Positions 55,193 to 63,555 of a stretch of DNA of 64,000 bases are shown piece after piece. The stretch covers positions 62,001-126,000 of the forward strand of contig NZ_RCHC01000004.1 of the NCBI RefSeq assembly GCF_003664645.1, read 5' to 3'. The translations under genes and the position numbers were made by a program. The DNA is from Acinetobacter chengduensis. Its GTDB lineage: Bacteria; Pseudomonadota; Gammaproteobacteria; Pseudomonadales; Moraxellaceae. Positions within the stretch are counted from its first letter, which is position 1. Each line of letters opens with the position of its first letter. The notes beneath the pieces were generated by a model. That model was given only the letters and a program-made list of their open reading frames with translations, made no database searches and was not told the DNA's origin.

Positions 55193-55211
55193 TTGCCTCT
55201 TCCGTAGGCAA
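55193..55211. terminator. small hairpin between sirtuin gene and ABC operon
   Basis: TTGCCT (55193-55198) and AGGCAA (55206-55211) pair around CTTCCGT. It lies downstream of the minus-strand sirtuin gene and upstream of the ABC operon; weak T-run. Confidence 0.45.
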
Positions 55212-55251
55212 TATGGTTTTTATTGATCAATGTTGAGGCTAAAATGTACTT

Positions 55252-55953
55252 TTATGGCGCAACTAGTTGTTGAAACAGTTTTTTCATCCCTTCGCTAGCG
55301 CCTTCTTTAATCAATTCATATTGCTGAGGTACGCGCTGATAATCTGCTTTCGGGTCAATATAAAATGCACGGCAACTCGGGCGAATCTGGTGAATCAGAC
55401 CAGCTACAGGGTAGACCGCTAAACTCGTACCAATCACAATAAAAATATCTGCGGTTTGCACACTTATGCTGGCATCTTCATAGGCAGGAACGGCTTCACC
55501 AAACCATACTACATGTGGCCTGAGCGGATAACCATCAGGGCATTTGTCTGTATCTAAATTTAAATCAGAACTTTCAATTTCAAATAATTCTTCAGGATGT
55601 TGAGTCTGAGGGCCAGAGCTTTTAGCGTAGCGAATATGACCATGCAAATGCAGAACATTTTGACTACCTGCACGTTCGTGTAAGTCATCAATATTTTGTG
55701 TAATCACTTCCACATCAAAAAAATCATCAAGCTCTGCAATTAATTGATGCGCTGTATTTGGCACTGCTGCTAAAATACGTTTACGTCGTGCATTATAAAA
55801 GCGTTGCACCAAATCAGGGTTACGGGCCCAAGCTTCAGGTGTGGCTACATCCTCTATACGATGTTGATCCCATAAACCATCACTGTCACGAAAGGTTTCA
55901 ATCCCGCTTTCTGCACTCATGCCAGCACCTGAAAATACCACAACTTTTTGCAT
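55252..55953 (-). CDS. Sir2-family NAD-dependent deacylase
   Basis: A 233-residue sirtuin from the ATG at 55953 (MQKVVVFSGAGMSAESGI); the longer upstream frame lacks family similarity. NAD-binding GAGMSAESGIETFRD, TQNIDDLHERAG, catalytic His in LHLHGHI, and RPHVVWFGE. The FYNARR segment supplies the Tyr/Arg of class III (CobB/SIRT5) desuccinylases. Only one Cys remains in the region where zinc-binding members have four. Predicted to remove acyl groups from protein lysines. Confidence 0.88.
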   Translation of the reverse strand: MQKVVVFSGAGMSAESGIETFRDSDGLWDQHRIEDVATPEAWARNPDLVQRFYNARRKRILAAVPNTAHQLIAELDDFFDVEVITQNIDDLHERAGSQNVLHLHGHIRYAKSSGPQTQHPEELFEIESSDLNLDTDKCPDGYPLRPHVVWFGEAVPAYEDASISVQTADIFIVIGTSLAVYPVAGLIHQIRPSCRAFYIDPKADYQRVPQQYELIKEGASEGMKKLFQQLVAP

Positions 55954-56305
55954 CGTCCTTGCACCTGTTTTGTTCAATGTTCTAAATTTAAATAATCCGT
56001 TTAAGATATACGTTGCGCATAAATTTGTCACATCAGAGGGCAAATCAATTTAAGCTCTGACAATAAATACATTATCCATTCTTAAATTAAAAATGTTCAC
56101 AAACTGTATTTTTTAATAGTTTTCAAATTTTCCTAAACCTCTCCTAAAAAGAGAGGTAACTTTATGAAATGTTTTATTAAAGGGTCAGTGATTTATGAAA
56201 TACCTTTAATACATAACTAATACTAATAGTATTGAACTCACTTGTGCGGTGTTTTCTAGTTAGCATAGATGTTTAAACCCTTTATAAATTTAGGGATCTT
56301 CAAGT

Positions 56306-57658
56306 TTAGGCCGCCAATAATGCCTTTGCCGCCAAACGATGTTTAGCTTGCAGTTCATCTAAATCAATATTCAGCAACGTTTGGTTTTTTACCACCCATT
56401 TGCCATTCACCATGACGTGCTCTGCATGATCTGCACCACATAAAAGCAAAGCGGCAATAGGATCATGTGCGCCCGAAAACTTGATATCATCAAGTGCATA
56501 ACAGGCTAAGTCTGCTTGAAAACCCACCGCTAACTGCCCCAAATGTTGCTCACGACCAAGTAGCTGTGCAGAACCTTTTGTCGCCCAGCCTAAAGCTAGC
56601 TCTGGAGTAATAATTTCCGCTCCATATTTAAGGCGCTGTAAATACATTCCTTGACGTGCCTCAAGTATTAAATTAGAGGCATCACCAGAGGCTGAACCAT
56701 CTACACCTAAACCAAGTGGACTACCGGCTTGCATTAGGTCTATCGTTGGGCAAATTCCAGAGGCAAGACGCATGTTAGAATGTGGGCAGTGACAAATTCC
56801 CACTTTAGCTTGGCCTAAGCGTTGAATTTCCTCACTATTAAAATGTATGCCATGCGCCAACCAAGTTCGCTCATTTAGCCAACCGACGCTTTCCAAATAA
56901 TCTACGGTACGCATTCCAAATCGATTTAAACAAAAGTTTTCTTCATCAATGGTTTCAGCTAAGTGCGTATGTAAGCGCACGTCCAAATCTTGAGCTAATT
57001 TGGCACTTTCTTTCATAATGTCTTGTGTGACTGAAAAAGGTGAGCAGGGTGCAAGTGCAATATTCACCATGGCATCAGCACTGCGTTGGTGGTACTTGCT
57101 GACTAAACGTTCTGAGTCTTTTAAAATAATATCCATATCTTGCACAGTATGCTGTGGTGGTAAGCCACCTTCATTTTGCCCCAAGCTCATCGAACCACGG
57201 GTTAGCATCACGCGTAGGCCAATCTCTGTGGAAGCATTGACCTGTATATCAATGGCATCGGTTAATTGTTGTGGAAATAAATAATGATGATCGGCGGCGA
57301 AGGTGCAGCCAGAAAGTAAAAGTTCCGATAGCGCAATTTGAGTCGCTAAGTGCAGTTGCTCAGGATTCAGCTTTGCCCAAACGGGGTATAAAGTGGTTAA
57401 CCATGGAAAAAGTGGTGCATTAACTACAGGTGCCCATGCACGGGTAAGGGTTTGATAAAAATGATGATGACTATTGATTAAACCTGGGGTAATCACCAAT
57501 TGAGAGGCATCAAAAAAAGCATCGTAGGCATGCTTTGGGTTTTGTCCAAGTGCAATCAATTCAATAATTTTACCGTTTGAAATCAGCAGACCGCCACGTG
57601 CATCTTGATCATTGGCGGTAAAAATAGCCATGGGATTTTTAATCCAGAGCGTTGTCAT
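56306..57658 (-). CDS. 8-oxoguanine deaminase
   Basis: A 450-residue amidohydrolase-superfamily (TrzN/AtzA-like) deaminase. The metal motif NSHHHFYQTLTRAW near residue 65, HTHLAETIDEENF, the WLAHGIHF histidine, CHCPHSNMRLASG and LGVDGSASGDASNL are characteristic of 8-oxoguanine deaminase, which converts 8-oxoguanine to urate. It is divergent from the Rieske oxygenase gene, with a shared 326-base region that holds a dyad also found before the second BMP gene. Confidence 0.85.
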   Translation of the reverse strand: MTTLWIKNPMAIFTANDQDARGGLLISNGKIIELIALGQNPKHAYDAFFDASQLVITPGLINSHHHFYQTLTRAWAPVVNAPLFPWLTTLYPVWAKLNPEQLHLATQIALSELLLSGCTFAADHHYLFPQQLTDAIDIQVNASTEIGLRVMLTRGSMSLGQNEGGLPPQHTVQDMDIILKDSERLVSKYHQRSADAMVNIALAPCSPFSVTQDIMKESAKLAQDLDVRLHTHLAETIDEENFCLNRFGMRTVDYLESVGWLNERTWLAHGIHFNSEEIQRLGQAKVGICHCPHSNMRLASGICPTIDLMQAGSPLGLGVDGSASGDASNLILEARQGMYLQRLKYGAEIITPELALGWATKGSAQLLGREQHLGQLAVGFQADLACYALDDIKFSGAHDPIAALLLCGADHAEHVMVNGKWVVKNQTLLNIDLDELQAKHRLAAKALLAA

Positions 57659-57984
57659 AAACTAACCATATACAAATCATGATGCGGTGCATGCATACAA
57701 TTTTTGTACCAGACATTCAAATTTTCAAAAATAAGATGGTACTAAGTTTGGCTTAAGCGGTTATTTATTCTTTAAATGTAAATACAGCAATACCTTAAGG
57801 GAAAATGTGATTTATACAATTTGGCTTATATTTTGAGTGTTCTAATTATTAGAACAAAATGTTAGAAACATTCTAATAGACAGAAAATTAATAAAAACAT
57901 TAATTTAAAAACATCAGGCAACAGCCATTTTTTCTTGTTTAGTACAAGAATTTCAGCAAAATTAATGCTATTCGTGAGTCTATT
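57659..57984. other. divergent intergenic region, deaminase/Rieske
   Basis: A 326-base non-coding stretch. The main feature is the perfect dyad GTTCTAATTATTAGAAC at 57839-57855, listed separately. TTGGCTTATATTTTGAG (57820-57836) resembles a sigma-54 site but lacks the -12 GC. Confidence 0.6.
57839..57855. promoter_or_regulatory. shared dyad operator GTTCTA-N5-TAGAAC (copy 1)
   Basis: GTTCTAATTATTAGAAC, a perfect palindrome of 17 bases, with a further partial copy (GTTAGAAACATTCTAAT) 6 bases downstream. The same GTTCTA-N5-TAGAAC pattern occurs at 62201-62217 in the same cluster. Confidence 0.65.
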
Positions 57985-59040
57985 ATGAACGCTATTCCAG
58001 TCCTCAATTTATTTAGCCAACCGCAATGCAGTCAATTTGAAGCATCGGATTGGAATATTTTGGCACAGCATTGGTATCCAGTTGCGCGTGTTCAGGATGT
58101 GACTACAGAACCGCAACAAGTGATTTTATTAGATGTCAAAATGGCTCTGTACAAAACAGAAAGTGGCCAAATTCATCTTGTGCGTAATATTTGCCCACAC
58201 CGTGGTGTACCTTTAACTAAGGGTTGGGTAGAAGGTGAAGAAATTGTCTGCCCTTATCATGGCTTACGCTATAACGCAGCAGGAAAATGTAGCAAAATTC
58301 CTGCGCAACCAGAACTGACAAAAATATCAGATCGTTTTAGCCTAACGAAATTTCCAGTAGTAGAAAAATATGGGCTGATTTGGACCAGTTTATTTAGTCG
58401 AAATGAGCAAGAAGCTAATTTTCCAGTGCTTGAAACTTGGGATCATGCAGATCATCAAGCTATTTTACCGCCCTATGTGGATATCGCGGGTTCAAGTGGC
58501 CGTCAATTAGAAGGCTTTATTGATGTTGCACATTTTGCTTGGGTACATCATGAAGCTTTTGCAGAACGTGATAATCCTGTCGTGCCTAAATACCATACTG
58601 AAAGAACCGATTATGGACTGAAAAGTATATATATATCAGATGTCAGTAATTATCCGCATGGTCTACAGCATTTAGCTCCAAAAGACTTTTTGTGGACCCG
58701 TGAGTTTGATGTCTATCCACCATTTTCAGCGACCTTAACGGTGTATTTTCCAAATGATGGTGTATTAAAAATCTTAAACGCATGCTGCCCTGTGTCACAT
58801 AACCAAACACGCTTATTTGTACCACTTACACGCAATTTTGACACCACAGGTGACTTACAAGCTGTATATGACTTTAATGCACAAATTTTTGCGGAAGATC
58901 AAGAGATGGTGGAAAGTCAAAAACCAGAAGAACTTCCGTTGGATATTACGATGGAGGCACATTTTGAAGCCGATCGTTCTTCTACGACCTATCGCCGCAT
59001 ATTGGCAGAATGGGGGTTGAGTAAACGATATATTGTATAA
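57985..59040 (+). CDS. Rieske non-heme iron oxygenase, purine-cluster type
   Basis: A 351-residue alpha-type oxygenase. Rieske [2Fe-2S] ligands in NICPHRGVPL (Cys, His) and VCPYHGLRYN (Cys, His); the catalytic mononuclear iron site in DVAHFAWVHHEAF, with the later acidic ligand. Within purine catabolic clusters, Rieske enzymes such as HpxD oxidise hypoxanthine (known in Klebsiella), and NdmA/B N-demethylate methylxanthines. A reductase partner is not in the window. Exact substrate is not known. Confidence 0.82.
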   Translation: MNAIPVLNLFSQPQCSQFEASDWNILAQHWYPVARVQDVTTEPQQVILLDVKMALYKTESGQIHLVRNICPHRGVPLTKGWVEGEEIVCPYHGLRYNAAGKCSKIPAQPELTKISDRFSLTKFPVVEKYGLIWTSLFSRNEQEANFPVLETWDHADHQAILPPYVDIAGSSGRQLEGFIDVAHFAWVHHEAFAERDNPVVPKYHTERTDYGLKSIYISDVSNYPHGLQHLAPKDFLWTREFDVYPPFSATLTVYFPNDGVLKILNACCPVSHNQTRLFVPLTRNFDTTGDLQAVYDFNAQIFAEDQEMVESQKPEELPLDITMEAHFEADRSSTTYRRILAEWGLSKRYIV

Positions 59041-59052
59041 ATTGATTATATT

Positions 59053-59081
59053 AAGCACTTTTAAATAAAGGTGCTTTTTTA
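59053..59081 (+). terminator. terminator after Rieske gene
   Basis: AAGCAC (59053-59058) pairs with GTGCTT (59071-59076), with partial pairing within, and a T-run follows. Confidence 0.7.
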
Positions 59082-59142
59082 TTTGAAAATAAAATATTTT
59101 CACTGATTTAATATTTTATAAGATTTATTTTAGGTATTTAGT

Positions 59143-59628
59143 ATGAAAAAACCTACACAGGAACAGATTATAAAGTTCTTAAAGATTTCGAATGAAGTCG
59201 CACAACGTGCAATCTCTTTAGGCCATCACCCATTTGGTGCAGTATTGGTAGCCCCAGACCATGAAACAGTACTATTAACCCAGTGTAATATTGATACTGT
59301 GAATCATGCAGAATCAACTTTGGCTCGAGTGGCGTGCAGTAATTATACGCCCGAATTTTTATGGAACTGCACCTTATACACCAGCGTAGAACCTTGCTGT
59401 ATGTGTGCGGGCACTATTTATTGGGCCAATATTGGGCGTGTGGTATTTGCCATGACTGAAGAAAAATTATTGGCCTGTACTGCAAATCATGGGGAAAATC
59501 CAACCATGAGCATTCCTGCATCTTATGTGTTTAAACATGGTCAAAAAGACATTGAATTGATTGGTCCAATTGAAGAATTAGAGCCTGAAATTATGCAAGT
59601 ACAGGCTGGTTTTTGGGCAACACGATAG
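59143..59628 (+). CDS. guanine-deaminase-like zinc deaminase
   Basis: A 161-residue cytidine-deaminase-fold protein (CMP/dCMP deaminase family). Zinc and catalytic motifs: NHAESTLARV (His, Glu) and EPCCMCAGTIYW (PCxxC). The length and the ISLGHHPFGAVLVAPD stretch fit GuaD-type nucleoside/guanine deaminase. In this purine cluster guanine to xanthine is the likely reaction; adenosine or cytosine deaminase activity is not excluded. Confidence 0.82.
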   Translation: MKKPTQEQIIKFLKISNEVAQRAISLGHHPFGAVLVAPDHETVLLTQCNIDTVNHAESTLARVACSNYTPEFLWNCTLYTSVEPCCMCAGTIYWANIGRVVFAMTEEKLLACTANHGENPTMSIPASYVFKHGQKDIELIGPIEELEPEIMQVQAGFWATR

Positions 59629-59835
59629 ATGGATCTATTTTAATTCTAGATAAACTATAGTTTTAATTGGTTTTAATATTTTAAATATAAACGAGCTAAT
59701 TTATTTTATGGTTAATTTTTAATATTTTAAATAATAAGTTAAATTTGATTATTTTTGGAATGTTAATTGCATATTATTAAAGTGTTTAAAAATTCAGAAT
59801 TTTAAGTTGAAAATTATCAAAGGTGGGGCGGTCTA

Positions 59836-60909
59836 ATGCAATTTAAGAAGAAAGTATTTGTCAGTGCTTTAACAGTTTTAGCAATTGGAGTTTCGAGCTT
59901 AGCCCAAGCCAAAGAGCAAGCCGCTTTTGTGTATTTAGGCCCAACGAGTGATCATGGCTGGTCTTATTCACATGAACAAGGGCGTATCAAAGCAGATAAA
60001 GCTTTGGCTGGAAAATATCAAACTACTTTTGTTGAGAATGTGCCTGAAACAGCAGATGCTGAGCGTGTTATTCGTAATTTGGCACAAAAGGGCAATAAAG
60101 TTATTTTTGGAACGTCCTTTGGGTATATGAATTCGATGGAAAAAGTTGCTAAGCAATTTCCAAATACCGTATTTATGCATGCAACAGGTTATAAACAGGG
60201 CAAAAACTTAGGTGTATATGAAACTCGTACCTATGAAGGTGCATATATGTTAGGTGTAGTCGCCGGGCAAAAAACCAAAACCAATACGATTGGTGTAGTT
60301 GCTTCGTTTCCTATTCCTGAGGTGGTACGTAATATTAATGCCTATACATTAGGGGCTCAAAGCGTAAACCCCAATGTAAAAACCAAAGTCATTTGGGCCA
60401 ATACATGGTTTAACCCGGGGAAAGAGCGTGAAGCGGCTTTAGCACTGATTGCGCAAAAAGCAGATGTACTCATGCAAAACACGGATTCGCCAGCTGTAGT
60501 GCAAGCTGCTGAGCAAAAAGGTGTATATGCATTTGGCTGGAACTCAGATATGACCAAGTTTGGCCCTAAAGCGCATTTGGCTGCTGCTGTACTGCACTGG
60601 GAAAAAATTTATGAACCAGTGATGAAAGATGTGTTGGCAAAAAAATGGAAGACTAGCGCAATTAAATATGGCGTAAAACAAGGCGCTGTGAATATTGAAA
60701 ACTTTGGCCCAAATACCACGCCAGAAATGAAAGCCAAGGCGATTGCAACACGTGATGCAATAGCAAAAGGAACCTTACATCCATTTAGTGGCCCTATTTA
60801 TAAGCAAGATGGAAGCCTATTGATTGCAAAAGGAAAATCTCTCACTGATGTCGACTTATCTAAAACTAATTATTACGTGAAGGGTGTAGAGGGCGCATTT
60901 CCTAAATAA
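59836..60909 (+). CDS. BMP-family ABC substrate-binding protein (copy 1)
   Basis: A 357-residue periplasmic binding protein of the Bmp/PnrA (nucleoside/nucleobase) type. Sec signal peptide MQFKKKVFVSALTVLAIG with cleavage after LAQA (residue ~25). Mature protein begins with AAFVYLGPTSDHGWSYSHEQ; VFMHATGYKQGKNLGVYETR and GVYAFGWNSDM are also typical. The ribosome-binding site is GGTGGGG. Very similar to the copy at 62375. An ATPase gene follows the second copy. Confidence 0.87.
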   Translation: MQFKKKVFVSALTVLAIGVSSLAQAKEQAAFVYLGPTSDHGWSYSHEQGRIKADKALAGKYQTTFVENVPETADAERVIRNLAQKGNKVIFGTSFGYMNSMEKVAKQFPNTVFMHATGYKQGKNLGVYETRTYEGAYMLGVVAGQKTKTNTIGVVASFPIPEVVRNINAYTLGAQSVNPNVKTKVIWANTWFNPGKEREAALALIAQKADVLMQNTDSPAVVQAAEQKGVYAFGWNSDMTKFGPKAHLAAAVLHWEKIYEPVMKDVLAKKWKTSAIKYGVKQGAVNIENFGPNTTPEMKAKAIATRDAIAKGTLHPFSGPIYKQDGSLLIAKGKSLTDVDLSKTNYYVKGVEGAFPK

Positions 60910-60991
60910 ACACAGTCGTCATTTAAAATTATTTAAATCTTAGTTTGTGCGCTATTTAAAGCGCACATTGATGCCCATAGGTACACAGACC

Positions 60992-61981
60992 ATGACCAGT
61001 ATTCCAGTTTTAGATTTGAGTGAAGCACTTGTATCAGGCTCAAATCAGGCGCATGCCGTAGTGGCTTTATTAAGAGATGCAGCCACGCATTCGGGTTTTT
61101 TTTATGTTAAAAATCATGGCATACCAACTACACTCATTCAGCGCCAATTTAGCTTATGTGAAAAAATATTCAATTTGCCTTTGGCTACCAAACTCAAGTA
61201 TGACCAAAGTTTAAATGTCAGTCATTTAGGCTTTGAACAATTGGCTGCTCAAAAATCTGATTACAGTGGTAAGCCAGATTTAAAAGAGGGATTTTATTGC
61301 GGTAAAAATTATGCCAGCGATCATCCTTATGTTTTGGCGCATTATCAAGGTTATGGCATCAATCAATGGCCACATGCCGAAGTGCCAGAAATGGAGCAAC
61401 AATGTCAGGAATATATTCAAGCACTTAGCGAGTTAGCAAAGCGTATTATGCAACTCTTGGCCTTGGCATTAAATTTAGGTGAACATTATTTTGATGACTG
61501 CTGTCATGATCCGATGATGACGCTAAAAATGCTCCGTTATCCGCCACATCCAGCAGATGCATCCTCAGATAGCTATGGTGTAGGTGCACATACAGATTGG
61601 GGCTCTATTACCATTTTGGCACAAGACAGCTGTGGCGGTTTAGAAGTATGTTTACCCGATGGAACATGGGTCACAGCACCACCTATTGATGGAACTTTTG
61701 TGGTGAATTTAGGAGATCTTATTCCACGGTGGAGCAATGATTTATTTAAATCTAATCCACATCGGGTACGTAATGTGTATGCTGGCGGAAATTCTCGTTA
61801 TTCAATTCCATTTTTTTATGGGCCAAATTATATGACAGCAATTAATGCCTTACCCGGAACTTTAGTTGATGGCGAGGACTATCGTTACAGTCCCTGCACC
61901 GCAGGCGAACACATGGAAGAAATGTATATGAAAGCCTATGACTTAAGTCAAGAAGAACAAAAAATACTCGAAAAAATCTAA
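60992..61981 (+). CDS. Fe(II)/2-oxoglutarate oxygenase, isopenicillin N synthase-like (second copy in window)
   Basis: A 329-residue oxygenase. ATG 60992 is chosen because AGGTAC precedes it and the family start (TSIPVLDLSEAL) follows at once. GAHTDWGSITIL (His-x-Asp), NPHRVRNVY (distal His) and RYSIPFF (RxS) are present. It lies between the two BMP genes of a purine uptake cluster, so hydroxylation of a purine or related compound is a reasonable guess. Not closely related to the copy at 52136 beyond the shared fold. Confidence 0.82.
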   Translation: MTSIPVLDLSEALVSGSNQAHAVVALLRDAATHSGFFYVKNHGIPTTLIQRQFSLCEKIFNLPLATKLKYDQSLNVSHLGFEQLAAQKSDYSGKPDLKEGFYCGKNYASDHPYVLAHYQGYGINQWPHAEVPEMEQQCQEYIQALSELAKRIMQLLALALNLGEHYFDDCCHDPMMTLKMLRYPPHPADASSDSYGVGAHTDWGSITILAQDSCGGLEVCLPDGTWVTAPPIDGTFVVNLGDLIPRWSNDLFKSNPHRVRNVYAGGNSRYSIPFFYGPNYMTAINALPGTLVDGEDYRYSPCTAGEHMEEMYMKAYDLSQEEQKILEKI

Positions 61982-62001
61982 AATAAATAATTGGTACCTA
62001 C

Positions 62002-62036
62002 AGCCGAGTAGCCTTAAAAAGTACTCGGCTTTTTTA
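62002..62036 (+). terminator. rho-independent terminator after oxygenase
   Basis: AGCCGAGTA (62002-62010) pairs perfectly with TACTCGGCT (62022-62030), followed by six T. Confidence 0.9.
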
Positions 62037-62374
62037 TTTATATATGCACAAAAAAATACACTTGCGCCAAAAAAAAGCATTTTTGAATTGAAGCTGAAAA
62101 ATATAAAGCAGGCCTGAAAAATCTGAGCTATAGATTAGAAAATAATAAAACTTATAAACTCATAAGATATTGTATTTATTATATAAAAATACAGATTAAT
62201 GTTCTAAAAAATAGAACAAGGTGTCTATGTTTTAATTTTTATTAACTTTGGAATGGAACTTGCTAATTAACAGAAAGTGAACACAACAAATTTAAACCGA
62301 TGTTCAATTTTTGAATTTCTAAGCTGTTGTAATGACAACAATTAGAAATACAGTCAGTTAATGGGAGTAGTTTC
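62037..62374. other. regulatory region upstream of second BMP gene
   Basis: A 338-base AT-rich region. Holds the GTTCTA-N5-TAGAAC dyad at 62201-62217 and the ribosome-binding site GGGAGTAG before the start at 62375. No ORF seen. Confidence 0.55.
62201..62217. promoter_or_regulatory. shared dyad operator GTTCTA-N5-TAGAAC (copy 2)
   Basis: GTTCTAAAAAATAGAAC matches the arms of the dyad at 57839-57855. Location upstream of the BMP2-ABC genes suggests one regulator for uptake and breakdown of the same compound class. The regulator gene is not in the window. Confidence 0.65.
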
Positions 62375-63475
62375 ATGCCAAAAAAATATAGCTTTAAAAC
62401 TCAGCTAAAAAAAATCGTTTTAACCTTAAGTACAGCAACACTTTTGGGTGCGTCATTGACCACTACCGCAAATGCAGTAGATAAAGCAGCCTTTGTTTAT
62501 ATTGGACCAACCAGTGATCATGGCTGGACATATTCACATGATCAAGGCCGTATTAAAGCTGAAAAGGCATTAGCAGGTAAATATAAAACATCTCATATTG
62601 AAAATGTGCCAGAAACTGCCGATGCAGAACGTGTTATTCGAAATTTGGCGCAACAGGGCAATAAAGTCATTTTTGGTACGTCTTTTGGTTATATGAACCA
62701 AATGGAAAAAGTAGCCAAACAATTTCCAAATACTGTATTTATGCATGCAACAGGCTATAAGCAAGGCAAAAATTTAGGTGTATATGATGTGCGCACTTAT
62801 GAGGGTGCATACATGCTGGGTGTCGTGGCTGGTCAGCAAACTAAAAAGAATACCTTAGGCGTGGTTGGGTCTTTCCCAATTCCAGAAGTGGTACGTAACA
62901 TTAATGCTTATACCTTAGGTGCGCAAAGCGTCAATCCAAAAATTAAAACCAAAGTCATTTGGGTGAACTCTTGGTTTAACCCTGGTAAAGAGCGTGATGC
63001 TGCATTGGCTTTAATTGCTCAAAATGCCGATGTGCTCATGCAAAACACAGACTCTCCAGCAGTGGTACAAGCCGCTGAACAAAAAGGTGTTTATGCCTTT
63101 GGTTGGGATTCAGACATGAGCAAATTTGGTGCCAAAGCACAGTTGGCAGCCTCTGTTTTACATTGGGAAAAAATTTATACGCCAGTTATGCAACAAGTTG
63201 CGAATAAAACATGGAAACCAAGCGCAATGTGGTATGGCGTAAAACAAGATGCGGTCAAAATTGAAAACTTCGCACCATTTTTACCAGCTAATGTGAAACA
63301 AAAAGCCCTTAGCGTACAAAGTGCAATTCATAAAGGAACTTTACATCCATTTACAGGCCCAATTTATAAACAAGACGGTAGCCTCGTTTTGGCAAAAGGC
63401 AAAACAATGAGCGATGCTGAATTGAGCAAAATGAACTTTTATGTGAAAGGTGTAGAAGGCGCACTGCCAAAATAA
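62375..63475 (+). CDS. BMP-family ABC substrate-binding protein (copy 2)
   Basis: A 366-residue paralogue of the copy at 59836, with a longer basic signal peptide (KKIVLTLSTATLLGASLTTTANA, cleavage near residue 34). Mature segments such as VYIGPTSDHGWTYSHDQGR, RVIRNLAQQGNKVIFGTSFG and SFPIPEVVRNINAYTLGAQ are nearly the same as in copy 1. Most differences lie in the signal peptide and in the C-terminal third (MQQVANKTWKPSAMWYGVK against MKDVLAKKWKTSAIKYGVK). It precedes the ATPase gene, so it is probably the binding protein of that transporter; copy 1 may share or broaden its substrate range. Confidence 0.87.
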   Translation: MPKKYSFKTQLKKIVLTLSTATLLGASLTTTANAVDKAAFVYIGPTSDHGWTYSHDQGRIKAEKALAGKYKTSHIENVPETADAERVIRNLAQQGNKVIFGTSFGYMNQMEKVAKQFPNTVFMHATGYKQGKNLGVYDVRTYEGAYMLGVVAGQQTKKNTLGVVGSFPIPEVVRNINAYTLGAQSVNPKIKTKVIWVNSWFNPGKERDAALALIAQNADVLMQNTDSPAVVQAAEQKGVYAFGWDSDMSKFGAKAQLAASVLHWEKIYTPVMQQVANKTWKPSAMWYGVKQDAVKIENFAPFLPANVKQKALSVQSAIHKGTLHPFTGPIYKQDGSLVLAKGKTMSDAELSKMNFYVKGVEGALPK

Positions 63476-63485
63476 AGCAAAGACT

Positions 63486-63508
63486 GCCTAGATACACTGT
63501 GTCTAGGC
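63486..63508 (+). terminator. intra-operon hairpin between BMP2 and ATPase genes
   Basis: GCCTAGA (63486-63492) pairs with TCTAGGC (63502-63508). No T-run follows. Such hairpins often keep binding-protein mRNA more abundant than the transporter mRNA. Confidence 0.6.
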
Positions 63509-63555
63509 GCGATCCAAGCCATACAGCATAGATTTTAAAGATGAGAGCTTGAGGT

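Noticed and set aside
57820..57836. sigma-54-like site before the Rieske gene
   Set aside because: GG is followed after 10 bases by GA instead of GC, so the -12 element is not met.
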